Positions 42,740 through 52,440 of a stretch of DNA of 64,000 nt are shown in pieces; positions within the stretch are counted from its first letter, which is position 1; each line of letters opens with the position of its first letter. The position numbers were made by a program, and so were the translations under genes. The notes below the pieces were generated by a model. The model searched no databases. It was not told the DNA's origin and saw nothing but the letters and a program-made list of their open reading frames with translations. The stretch is from Petaurus breviceps papuanus (Eukaryota > Chordata > Mammalia > Diprotodontia > Petauridae), in NCBI GenBank assembly GCA_028583685.1, contig JAMXIF010001194.1:3171521-3235520 (forward strand), given 5' to 3'.

Positions 42740-43105
42740 CCGGACTCAGCCATTCGTGAGGTACAAAGATCTACGCCATGCACTGTAATAGTCTCAAAGT
42801 TGAGATAAGATACGGTCCTTACCATCATAAAGCCCCAAAGCTAGTAGGGGGATATGAGATAAACCTAGATACCCATAACACAAAATACTGCATGATAAGT
42901 ACTTCAGAGAGCTGCAAGACAAAGTGTGATAGAAGGGGATCTGGAGATCAGGAAAATATTTCTGGGAAAAGGTGTCACTTGAGTTGGGCTTTCGAGGATG
43001 TGTAAGAATTCCACAGGTGAAGGAGGAAAGGAAGACATGACAGGTACATGCATGGAAGAATATGAGCAAAGACCTGGAGGTGGGAAAGCAAGGGGCGGAG
43101 CTTGA
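42740..43105 (-). repeat. L2 3' region
   Basis: In reverse, the L2 order is kept: tail with ATACGGTCCTTACCAT, GTCACTTGAGTTGGGCTTTC, and CATGGAAGAATATGAGCAAA. Confidence 0.55.
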
Positions 43106-43268
43106 GCGTTGGGGAGCCCTCCTAGGCCTGAGCATAGATGACATGGAGGGGCATCATAAAAAGCAAGGCTGAAAAGGGAACGAGAGGCAGGTGACTGTGA
43201 AAGGTCAATTGGGGTGGGGATGGGGAGAGTAAAGAACAGCAGCCCCTCTGTGCTGTGATCCCTCCTTT

Positions 43269-43297
43269 TATGTGTGTGTGTGTGTGTATGTGTGCGT
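43269..43297. repeat. (TG)n microsatellite
   Basis: Interrupted TG run. Confidence 0.9.
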
Positions 43298-43416
43298 GGT
43301 GGGGCCTGGCCAGACTAGGCCAGCGCCCTTCCTCCATTATGGGTGCAAGCCTCTCTTCACAGATGCTCCCCACCTAGCTGCTGCCTGACCTGCTGTTGTC
43401 TCTAGGCTTTAATTCT

Positions 43417-43568
43417 TTTTTTTTGCCTTTTGGAAGGCAATTAGGGTTAAGTGACTTGCCCAAGGTCACATGGCTAGTTTTTGTGATAAGTGTCTGAGGC
43501 TGCATTTGAACTCAGGTCCTCCTGACTCCAGGGCTGGTGCTCTATTCACTGTGCCACCTAGCCACCCC
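43417..43568 (-). mobile_element. WSINE1-like SINE with 14-bp TSD
   Basis: GGGTTAAGTGACTTGCCCAA, CTCCAGGGCTGGTGCTCTAT, GTGCCACCTAGCCACC. TAGGCTTTAATTCT (43403-43416) and TAGACTTTAATTCT (43569-43582) differ at one base. Confidence 0.88.
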
Positions 43569-43619
43569 TAGACTTTAATTCTCTGTCACCAATTGTGAGT
43601 TCTAGAGGTAAGAGAGACT

Positions 43620-43800
43620 TTGAAAGATGATCTTGGAATCATAGACTTTTAGAGCTTGGACTTTAGAGATGATCTAGTCCATTCTCCTTATTTTACAGAT
43701 GGGGAAACTGAGACCCAGGTAGGGGGGCCTTGTGAATACAGAGTCAGGCTTATAGCCCAGATTCCCTGGCATGTGCTATCACCTCTGTACCACCTCCCTT
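43620..43800 (-). repeat. MIR-class SINE
   Basis: GAATCATAGACTTTTAGAGC, TTTTACAGATGGGGAAACTG. Confidence 0.65.
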
Positions 43801-44680
43801 TGTCCAGTTTCTTCCACCTGTTGCCAGAATAATCCTGACAACTAGACAGATTAATCTGTCTAAAAGAGTCTTTTCATTGCATTGTCCTGCTCAAAAACCT
43901 TCCATGATTGTTTTGCCTCATGGTCACACCTTTACCCTGGCCTCCAAGGCTCTTCATCATCTTGCGCCACCCAGTCTCATGTCCTGCCAGTGCCCATTCT
44001 GAACCCTCTGATTCTCACTTTTCTCATTGCCCTGCTCATGATCAGACTCATTTCTGGCCCTGACTCTATCCCCCTGCCATGCTGTCCCCCTTCTGTTGTT
44101 CAGCCATTCAGTCCTGTCTTACTCTTTGTACCCTTTATGGTCACAGAGCATGCCAATACTGTCCATGGAGTTTTCTTGGCAAAGATCCTGGAGTGATTTG
44201 CCATTTCTTTCTCCAGTGGATTAAGGCAAAAAGAGGTTAAGTGACTTGCCCAGGGTCAAATAGCTAACAAGTGTCTGAGGCTGGATTTGAACTCAGATCT
44301 TCTTGACTCTAGGGTTCTACCCACTGAGCCATCTAGCTGCCTCTTTCAAATAGCACCCATCCTTGAATGTCCAACGTAAGCACCATCACCCCTTCCAAGA
44401 AATCTTCCATGATCATGCCCAGCCACATCCTGCTTTCTCTTCTCACATGACAATGGGCAGACTCGTTCCTTGCCCTGGCCCTAAACCCTCCCCCAATATG
44501 GTCTCCCTTTTCAAGAACTCATCTTTTAACATTCAACTTCAGCATCATTGCTGCTTCTAAGTTTTCCTTGCTCATGCCCAGCCCACATCCTTCTTTCTCT
44601 CCTCCAAGCTCCCATAGCCTTGGCTATGTACACACTCTATTGCCTGCTATCATTATTGAACTCTTTTCTAACAGTAACGG
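43801..44680 (+). repeat. L2 3' region interrupted by a Mar1-type SINE
   Basis: CTGCTCAAAAACCTTCCATG, AAGGCTCTTCATCATCTTGC before the insertion; CACATCCTTCTTTCTCTCCT and CTATTGCCTGCTATCATTAT after. The SINE is at about 44095-44343. Confidence 0.65.
44095..44343 (-). mobile_element. Mar1-type SINE nested in L2
   Basis: GTTGTTCAGCCATTCAGTCC, GTTTTCTTGGCAAAGATCCT, GGTTAAGTGACTTGCCCAGG, inverted head GCCATCTAGCTGCC. Confidence 0.85.
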
Positions 44681-44779
44681 GAGGGACAGATTAGTTAAAA
44701 CAAAGAATATTAAAAAATTTAAATATCAGAAGAAAAAAATTTTTATTGCTTAAAGGAAACCTTAGGTGTCATCTAGTTT

Positions 44780-45085
44780 GGAGATATCAAACTTTCAGCC
44801 TGCAAAATTCCCAAGTGCTGCTGGTGCCAGCTTAAAATGTAATTGGGAGGGGTGAGGGGCAGCTTCCTGGAGTCAGGAAGACCTGAGTTCAAATGTGACC
44901 TCAGACACTTGACTCTTATTAGCTGTGTGACCCTGGGCAAGTCATTCAACCCCAATTACCTTGCAAAAAAAATGTAATTGGAAATTTTTAATAAATAAAA
45001 ATATAGTACAACACAGATAATATTAATTTGTGGTTTTCTAAGTCAACATACTGCCCACAGGGATCTCTTTTTATTTGAATTTGAC
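44780..45085. mobile_element. hAT-like non-autonomous element with SINE inside
   Basis: GAGATATCAAACTTTC at the left mirrors AATTTGACATAACTG at the right. TTTGTGGTTTTCTAAGTCAA and CTGCCCACAGGGATC fit a marsupial element I recall but cannot name. Confidence 0.4.
44847..44968 (+). mobile_element. WSINE1-like SINE, 5' truncated, 13-bp TSD
   Basis: GGAGTCAGGAAGACCTGAG, TTAGCTGTGTGACCCTGGGC, CCCCAATTACC. AAAATGTAATTGG flanks it at 44834-44846 and 44969-44981. Confidence 0.85.
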
Positions 45086-45365
45086 ATAACTGTTGGACTA
45101 AATTCTCATTTTACATATGAAGAAATCTAATCCAAAAAGCTGGGCCTTGAACCCTGGTCTTCTGACTTCAAATTCAGGCTTCTTTTCACTGGTGCCTTCC
45201 CGTGATTGAACTGAAGAGACATACATAGTCTGTTTTTCTAATAAGAGTGTAAACAATCCCCTTGAAGGCAGAATGTGGGTCTTCTCTTGGATTTCCTACC
45301 ATGCCTGATATTGGGCTGGACTGGACACCCAGTAGATGCTCAGTGAAGGCCTATTGACTTGAATG
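45085..45365. repeat. MIR fragment (-) then L2 3' end (+)
   Basis: TCATTTTACATATGAAGAAA; then CCCCTTGAAGGCAGAATG and AGTAGATGCTCAGTGAAGG. Confidence 0.55.
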
Positions 45366-45429
45366 CAGAATCGACGTGAATTGAAATGTGCTTTGATATA
45401 TAGTAGGAGTTTACTCGAGCTCAGGTCCT

Positions 45430-45890
45430 ACTGTACATCTCTTTAGTTGGCACCTCCCTTCCTAGCCCACTGATAGAGCTGTCTCCTCAGCCCTTCAGTC
45501 TCTGTCCCTCTGTTGCTCCTGGCCTGGGGCCATCTTGTTTCAGTTGAACTTGGGCAGCAGAGGGAAGACTGCAGCCCTAGTGGGGGAGCCCTCCTGGTGG
45601 GTGGGTTGACTCTTACATCTTCAATAAATAATAACCAAAGGCAACACCAGGAATCTTCCTGAGCTCTTCCACTTGCCTGTCTCAGCAGAGAGTAGAGAGA
45701 ACTATCCACCACACTCCCGTGCTGGTGAGCCAGGCACAGGGGCTGTAGGGAAGCCAACTTTTTAATCATCATAATATAGAAAACACATCTGATTGCCAAA
45801 CCAAAATTCTGGAAAAAACCTTCTTTTGACTGGACTTAGGATTTCATCATTATAGGGAGCTCTTGGAGAGGAACTCCTGCCAATACAGGT
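45430..45890. other. No recognisable repeat; open frame judged non-coding
   Basis: A 118-codon minus-strand frame (45443-45799) has no recognisable domain or conserved motif. Confidence 0.35.
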
Positions 45891-45894
45891 TAGT

Positions 45895-46020
45895 CTTTTC
45901 ATCTCAGGCGGTCTCCTGCTGCATAGAGAGGTGGTGATTTGTCCAGGGTCACACAGCCAGTACACACGCTTAAACCTTTCTGACTCTAAGGGCAGCTCTC
46001 CATCCATCACATCAATCTGC
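45895..46020 (-). repeat. MIR fragment
   Basis: TGTCCAGGGTCACACAGCCA, followed by an inverted head (CATCCATCACATCAATCTGC). Confidence 0.6.
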
Positions 46021-46154
46021 CTTTGAGAGTATCAAAAGTTAAAAATCTGTGGGAAAGGTGAGATCAAAGCAGATCTGAAACAGATTCCCGAGTCCCAATC
46101 CTTCAGATCAAGGATTTTACAGCTGAATTCTGCCATTTGAATATGGCAGAATGT

Positions 46155-46410
46155 AATAGGCTGTTAAGTGGCAGAGTGGATAGTGCATTGGTCCTCCCTG
46201 TGTTCAAATCATTCCTCAGAATTACTGCGTGACCCTGGGCAAGTCATTTAACTTTTTCTTAGTCTGTTTCCTCATCTGTAAAATGGGAATGATTATAGCA
46301 TCTACCTACCTTCCAGGGTTGTTGTGAGGACCAAATGAAGATAACATATGTAAAGCTCTTTGCAAGCCCTTATGTGGTTCATAAACGCTAGCTATTATTA
46401 TGATTGTTCC
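46155..46410 (+). repeat. CORE-SINE
   Basis: GGCAGAGTGGATAGTGCATT, GTGACCCTGGGCAAGTCATT, CATCTGTAAAATGGGAATGA, GGTTGTTGTGAGGACCAAAT. Confidence 0.8.
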
Positions 46411-46484
46411 TGTTATTGTTAGAATAGAAGAATTGGAAGGGGAGGGGTTCAAAACCATCTAGTCTATCTCATTTTATAAAGGGG

Positions 46485-46850
46485 TCTAGTGACTTAATAG
46501 TATCTGACACACAGTAGGCCCTTAATAAATGCCTATTAATAACAACTCATGTTTATACCACACTTGAAGGTTTACAAAGTTCTTTACAAATATTTAATTT
46601 TATCCTCACAACAACAGTAGGAGGTAGGTGCTATTATTACGCTCATTTTATAGATGAGGAAACTGAGGCAGACAGGGGTGAAATGACTTGTTACACAGCT
46701 AGTGAGTAGATGAGGTTAGATTTGAACTCAGGTCTTCTTGATTCCAGGTCAAGTGCTCTGTGTGACCAAGAACACACAACAGATAGTGGCAGAGTTGGCA
46801 TTAAGGAGTCCAGGTCCCCTGACTCCCAGGCTAGATCTTTCTGTGATACT
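46485..46850. repeat. L2 end (+), CORE-SINE (-), MIR fragment (-)
   Basis: CAGTAGGCCCTTAATAAATG (L2); 46535-46770 with CACAACAACAGTAGGAGGTA and GATGAGGAAACTGAGGCAGA; then ATAGTGGCAGAGTTGGC. Confidence 0.65.
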
Positions 46851-47335
46851 TTCTTTTGTGACTTTTCCTTCCTTTTTTCCCTCTCCCTCCAGACTGTTCT
46901 CCATGTTTCTTTTCAGTGAGTTTCACCTGGAAGTTGCACCCAGTGTGGGGACACACCAGAAGATGCCTGGGGCCTGGCACTCTGTCACCCGTGGGCCGCT
47001 TTGCCTTTAGTTCCTGTTGGCTGGTTTCTAATGTGGGGTGGGCACTCTTAGAATGGAGAGTGAGGAGAAAGGGGGATGGCAGGTGAGGGAGCCTGTTATC
47101 ATGAGGAGACCCAGAGAAGAGATAATCCTGTTAGCAGAATTCAGAGCAGTTCATGGATTTCACAAAGGGATTTCTTTTGACAACATAAAGGAATTTCCTT
47201 GGTCAGTATCAATCCGGCACAAATTTAGTTTAGGAAATTTAGCATTTCCTCCACCTAGAAACATTTTAGCTTGGGCTTCCCTGGAGAAGCTACCTCTAAG
47301 CTTCCCAGGGTCATAGTACTAGTTAGAAAGAGATC
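46851..47335. other. Repeat-free intron block
   Basis: No repeat recognised. 47130-47290 is rich in paired AAATTTAG and GGAATTTCC-like words and might be a non-coding element. Confidence 0.3.
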
Positions 47336-47491
47336 TTAGCAGTCCCAGAATCACAGGATTGGAGAGCTGGAAAAGGCTTGAGGGGCCATCGAGCCTGATC
47401 CCTACATGAAGGGCAGGGATACTCTACTTGTATCTGACAAGTGGTTATCCTGCCTCTGCTGAAGACCCTTAAAGAAAAGGAAGTGCCCTCT

Positions 47492-47509
47492 CCCCCCCCC
47501 CCCCCCCCC
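47492..47509. repeat. Poly-C run (18 C)
   Basis: A homopolymer inside the L3; sequencing may misjudge its length. Confidence 0.9.
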
Positions 47510-47536
47510 GCCTGGAGGGAGCTCATTCCACTTTGG

Positions 47537-47764
47537 TTGTTGGTCAGTCATGTTTGACAATTTGTGACCCCATGGTCACACCATATTATACCGTCCATGG
47601 GGCTTTCTTGGCAAAGATACTAGAGTGCTTTGCCTTTTCCTTCTCTGGTAGATTAGGGCAGATAGAGGTTAAGTGACTTGCCCAAGGTCACACAGCTAGT
47701 AAATATCTGAGTCTAGATCTGAACTCAGATCTTCCTGACTCCAAGCCCAGAGCTCTATCCTCTT
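47537..47764 (-). mobile_element. Mar1-type SINE nested in L3, 13-bp TSD
   Basis: GTCATGTTTGACAATTTGTG, GGGGCTTTCTTGGCAAAGAT, GGTTAAGTGACTTGCCCAAG. CATTCCACTTTGG flanks it at 47524-47536 and 47765-47777. Confidence 0.88.
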
Positions 47765-48119
47765 CATTCCACTTTGGGACAGCTCTAATTCTTCAGAAGT
47801 TTTTCTGACATTGAGTATCAATTGGTCCCTTTGCAACTGCTGCCCACCCATTGCTCCTGGTTCTGTTCTCTTGGTCCAGACAGGTGTCAGATTCCCTTTT
47901 CCACCCTAACAAATACTATCGTTTCTCCCCTGACTCTTCTCTTCTTCACATTTAACTTTCCCAGTTCCTTCGAGTGATCCCCATATGACATGGACCTCAG
48001 GCTCTTCCGCATCCTGTCTGACCTCCTCTGGACACTCTCTAGCTTATAAGTGTTCTTGCATATGTCCCTCACTCCAGGTGAGCCTTGATGAAGTAGGGTA
48101 AAGCAGGACCATCACCTCT

Positions 48120-48530
48120 ATTCCCTCTAGGTTTCCTCATTTTATAGATGAGAGAAGTTAAGTAATGAGTCCAAGGTCACACAAGTAGAAATTAACGGAG
48201 CCAAGATTTGAACCCAGGCCCTCTGAATCCCAAAGCCAGCATTCCTTCAACTACACCACTCTGGGACTGAGGACTGGGTACCTCAGAGCCCATTTTATGG
48301 ATGAGGAGACTGAGGCACAGAGGCATACCCAGATAGTAAGTGTGAGAGCCACGATTTGGACCTAACTCCTCTGACTGCTAATCAGTGCTCTTCCCACCTG
48401 TGCCACCTACTGTGCCACCTACTGCCAGTACCGTTGTCCTCATTTTGCAGATGAGGAAGCCGAGTCTCAGAGAGCCTGAAAAACTTTCCCACTAGTCACA
48501 AAACTAGTGAGCGGCAAGTTTATACAATAT
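48120..48530 (-). repeat. Three consecutive MIR fragments
   Basis: CTCATTTTATAGATGAGAGA; CCCATTTTATGGATGAGGAG; CTCATTTTGCAGATGAGGAA, each followed by inverted CORE sequence. Confidence 0.65.
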
Positions 48531-48534
48531 AAGT

Positions 48535-49000
48535 TACTCTGCAGCCATTTGGGGGCTCAGCATGGCCTGCTAAAGCTCCTGATCCTGGTTCAGCCGTTAG
48601 GCCGTGGCTTACACTCTATTTCCCCACCTCCCTTTCTGCTTCTGGCTAGAAAGGTCTCTTCGGGTAATTTCCTCTCCCTGTCCCTCCTACCATGGCCTCA
48701 GCCCAGGGGTGCTATTCCTTGGCCAGGCCAGCAAAGTGAAGGAGCGATGTGGAGGATGGAAAGCTTCGGAGTGGGCAGGTGTCAGATTTCATCCTATCAA
48801 AGACAGAGTTTGGAGTCCCTGGGCCCTAGGTAGCTACCTCTGACCAGGAAGCCTGAGCTGGCTAGGCTTCCTTGCCGCAGGCACTGTGTGACTTTGAGGC
48901 ACACGAGTGTAACCCTGTGCTCTAGCCCCAGGCATGTGTGTCAGGGTCCCCCCTCTGTGTGGAGAGAGGGGCAGCTCTGGAACTTCTCAGTTTCATCCAC
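48535..49000. other. No recognisable repeat
   Basis: GC-richer intron; the 108- and 79-codon frames here overlap each other without a recognisable domain. Confidence 0.35.
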
Positions 49001-49009
49001 AGACCCTTT

Positions 49010-49130
49010 CTTTACTGGTGAGAGCTGCAAGTTTCTAATCAGACTGATAATAATTTAATATCAGTTTAATTGCCCTTAATAAGAGCCAAGGCCTGAATTA
49101 ATCAACCAGAAGAGCCTAGACCCAACAGCT
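49010..49130. promoter_or_regulatory. Candidate conserved non-coding element
   Basis: A dense run of homeodomain-like sites: TCTAATCAGACTGATAATAA, TTTAATATCAGTTTAATTGC, TGAATTAATCAACC. Flanks are repeat-free. Confidence 0.3.
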
Positions 49131-49569
49131 TCCTTGTTCTCTGAGTAAACCTTTTAGTTAATACCTCTTCCCATGTCAACAACCCTGGATGGAGCTGACC
49201 TAAGGGCATTCTTCCTTCTTCCAAGGATGAGACCCTGAACCTGAAACACTTTTGAATAATGGAACTTTTTCTTAATATTTTGTGGACATGTACTATGTTA
49301 TGGCATGTTAATGATACAGAAAACACAGATGTTCCAGGTCTTAAAATCAATTGACCCCTTGTCAACTCTCTTATCTTATTAAGAAAGTTCCTTTCTTGTA
49401 ATCACAAATTTGGCCCTGAATTGGGATGGTTCTAAAATGTATTTAAGCTTTCTCATTCTTTTGTTCAGGCAGTCAGAAGTTTCCTTCTGGTTCCACGATC
49501 ATGTGTCTGCTGGCTTTATGGAAATAAATAATATAAAAATATATATCACCTAGTCTGTTCATCTCCTTT

Positions 49570-50050
49570 TTAGGTTCACAGACTCTTGAGACTAGAGAAT
49601 GTGAGATGTGTATGGAGCCTTACAATTTAGAGGGAGCTAGAAGGGATCTCAGAATACAGTGAACAGCATGTGAGAGCTGGGAAGGACTTTAGGACATAGA
49701 ATGGGAGATCAGAAAGAACCCTTTTCATTATTCTGTTGTGTGACTCCATTTGGAGATTTCTTGGCAAAGACAATAGAGTGGTTTGCCATTTCCCTCTCCA
49801 GTTCATTTACCGGATGAGGAAAATGAGGCAAACAGGGTTAAAGGACTTGCCCAGGTTCATGTAGCTAGTAAGTGTCTGAGGTCGCATTTGAACTCAGGTC
49901 TTCCTAACTCCAGGCCCAGCACTCTATCCACTATGTCACCAAGTTGCCCTTTAAAGGGCCTTGGGACATACCAGATCAGAGCTGGAAGGGACCTTAGACA
50001 TGCAATGTGAGAGCTGGAAGAGATGTTAGACTACAGACTTGGAAATATTT
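49570..50050. repeat. SINE-tail unit array split by a Mar1-type SINE
   Basis: Diverged units (GGGAGCTAGAAGGGATCTCA, GAGAGCTGGGAAGGACTTTA) before 49720 and after 49950 (AGAGCTGGAAGGGACCTTAG, GAGAGCTGGAAGAGATGTTA). Confidence 0.65.
49725..49945 (-). mobile_element. Mar1-type SINE
   Basis: GACTCCATTTGGAGATTTCT, GGTTTGCCATTTCCCTCTCC, GGCAAACAGGGTTAAAGGAC, inverted head at the right. Confidence 0.85.
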
Positions 50051-50059
50051 TAGAAGGGG

Positions 50060-50295
50060 AGGTAGTGCTGCCTAATGGCTATAGAAATGCCTTTGGAATC
50101 AAGAAGAATGAGGGTCAAGACTATCTGTGAGAGCCTGGGCAAGTCATGTAGCCTCTCTGTCAGCTTCTGTTTGTCCAGTTGTGAAATGGGGACAACAGGC
50201 AGCACCTGCCTCATGGTACTGTGTAAGGTTCAAATGGGACAATATGTGTAAACTGCTTTGTGAATCCTAAAGCTCTCTATAAATGCCAGCTGTTA
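50060..50295 (+). repeat. CORE-SINE
   Basis: GAGCCTGGGCAAGTCATGTA, CAGTTGTGAAATGGGGACAA, CTCTCTATAAATGCCAGCTG. Confidence 0.7.
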
Positions 50296-50489
50296 TTATT
50301 CCTGCATCAAGTAATGAGTGATCTCTACATTACCTTCTAACTTCAGATTCTGTAGTCCAATGGTTTGAACCAAAAGGGACTTTATCTGTGAATTCTTTCA
50401 ACTTCTATTTTGCCCTCCAGTTCTAGAATATCAGGGCAATTTTCCTTGAGATTTTCTTGAAGGATGATTTCTAGGCTCTTTTTTTGATC

Positions 50490-50700
50490 ACAGCTTCAAA
50501 AGGGACTTCAGAATGTGCAATGTTACAGCTGGAACGACCTTGGCCATCATTCCACCTCAGCTCCCTCACTTTACTTTGGAGGAAACTGAAGATGGGAAAA
50601 GGGAAGTGACTTGTGGTCCCACAGTAAGCTCATTGATGGAGCTGGCACTAAATGGTGGTCTCCTGAGGCCAAAGCCATGAGCCCTTTGCACTTTATGGTC
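50490..50700 (-). repeat. MIR-class SINE with tail unit
   Basis: CAAAAGGGACTTCAGAATGT, TTACAGCTGGAACGACCTTG, GGAGGAAACTGAAGATGGG. Confidence 0.55.
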
Positions 50701-50709
50701 TTTCAATCC

Positions 50710-51430
50710 AAGGCAAGAAGGATGTACCAAGATGAGTGAGAAGGATGTTTTCCCCCTGGCTCTGGCCTCCTTATGGGAGCCTGGATGACAAAGGGGCCTG
50801 GCCTGAAGGATCAACACCGGGTTTATTAACTTAAATCTGGGAGGGTGCAGGTTAGGGGAGAGTCATAGCTCCCATGGCACAAGCAATCCCAGGCAAGGTC
50901 AAGCTAAAGCCACCTGTGAGGGCAGATTAAGAGCAGACTCCTATCAGACCGAATTATGCCTAATTACAAGAGACAGCCATTTCCTTCTCCACTCACGCCA
51001 ATATGTTTGGCTCAGGACAAGATACTCTCCCTAAGCTGGGAGGGGTTGTCCTACATAAGTCTAGGCTGGGGGCACAGAGGGTCCTGGCTCAGGGCCCTGC
51101 TCCTTCTTTTCCTTAGGGCATGGGCCTGTGGGATGGGGTTCCTTCTTATTTCCCCATTCTGGTTCCTCTAGGGGAATTTCTATCTCCTCCTAAGAGCATG
51201 GGCTGTGATAGGAAAGAATATTAATATTAAAATTTTGTATTGCTGTGGGGATGGAGATAGGCATGGGCACGGGGATGGGATCAGGCTGGTTGAAGCCAGC
51301 CCACCCCTCATATCTTCACTCCTGGATTCCTACAGTACCCCTCCTCTTTGGTTTTCTGTTCTCTAATTCCTGCTCTCCCCTTTATCCTGGGCACTTGGGC
51401 ATCTTCACTGTCCTAAGAAGAGCTCCAAGT
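50710..51430. other. Repeat-poor intron block
   Basis: 50820-51010 includes TTTATTAACTTAAATC and GAATTATGCCTAATTACAAG and might be regulatory. Nothing else recognised. Confidence 0.25.
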
Positions 51431-51434
51431 TGGA

Positions 51435-51985
51435 TTTGTTTCTGTTCAGCTGCCTTCTGTGGTTCCTTATAACCTACCGGGTGAATTCAAAGCTGTTTTG
51501 CCTGACATTCAGAATCCTCTACAATCTGATGGGGAGACCCATTTCCAGCCTTGTATAAATCTCTCACCTACAAACAGACTGATCTGGCTCCTAAACATGT
51601 CATGTACCTTCTTACCCATGTATCTTTGCTTACACTGCTACCTTACCCTTAACCTATCCCATCAAAAATGTCCCCTGGCCTCTCCTCCCCACCTAATACA
51701 AACCTGCCCATTCATCAAAGCCCAATTTATGTCCTATTCCAGTTAGTAAGCTGCATCTGACAACCCAGCTCCTATTTCGCTCCCCCTCCTCTAAGCTTGC
51801 ACAGAGTACTGACTGTATCCTCATAGTATACACTCACTGAGATTGGTAGGAACCTTTTTCTGTATGAGTTTCATGTCTCTAGTTAGACTGAAAACCCCCT
51901 GAGGGCAGGGATTACATCCTGTCATTATCCCCTCCACATGTCTAGCATAGGACCCGGCACATCCTAGCTGCTCAAGAAATGCTTT
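51435..51985 (+). repeat. L2 3' region
   Basis: TCAGAATCCTCTACAATCTG, AAAACCCCCTGAGGGCAGGG, GGACCCGGCACATCC. Confidence 0.7.
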
Positions 51986-52440
51986 TCAATCAATCATTTA
52001 GCATTTATTAAGCACCTACTATGTGTCAGACACTAGAATAGGCAATGGGAATACAAAAATAAAAAAAATGACAGTCCTTACTTTCTTTTTCTTTTCTTTT
52101 TTTTTTTTTTTAAAGCAGTTGGGGTTAAGTAACTTGCTCAAGGTTACACGGCCAGTTATTTCTGGGTGTGGTGCTAAGTATCAAAGCCCGGATTCTATCC
52201 CAGGTTATCCCGACTTTGGGGCCAGTGCTCTTACTCACTGTGCCACCTGGTCGCCCCTAAAGTCCTTACTTTCAATGATCTTATGTTCTTCGGGAAAGAC
52301 AATTTTTACATATATGAATGCATATGGAAAAAAATATAAAACGAATGCAAAGTGGGAGAGGGAGGGGAGGGCAACGGTAGCTGGGGGATTGAGAAAGGTT
52401 TCATTCAGAAGGTAATACTTGGGCTTGATCCAATGTTGTA
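51986..52440 (-). repeat. L2 3' end interrupted by a WSINE1-like SINE
   Basis: AGCATTTATTAAGCACCTAC, ATGTGTCAGACACTAG; L2 resumes at 52261 with CAATGATCTTATGTTCTTCG. Confidence 0.7.
52086..52260 (-). mobile_element. WSINE1-like SINE, perfect 13-bp TSD
   Basis: T-rich start, GTTGGGGTTAAGTAACTTGC, GTGCCACCTGGTCGCCCC. AGTCCTTACTTTC flanks it at 52073-52085 and 52261-52273. Confidence 0.9.

Larger units (their letters stand above)
47340..48120 (+). repeat. L3/CR1 LINE 3' region, interrupted
   Basis: GGAGCTCATTCCACTTTGG, CCCATTGCTCCTGGTTCTGT, CATATGACATGGACCTCAGG, CCTCCTCTGGACACTCTCTA, as in CR1-class 3' ends. A Mar1-type SINE splits it at 47537. Confidence 0.8.
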
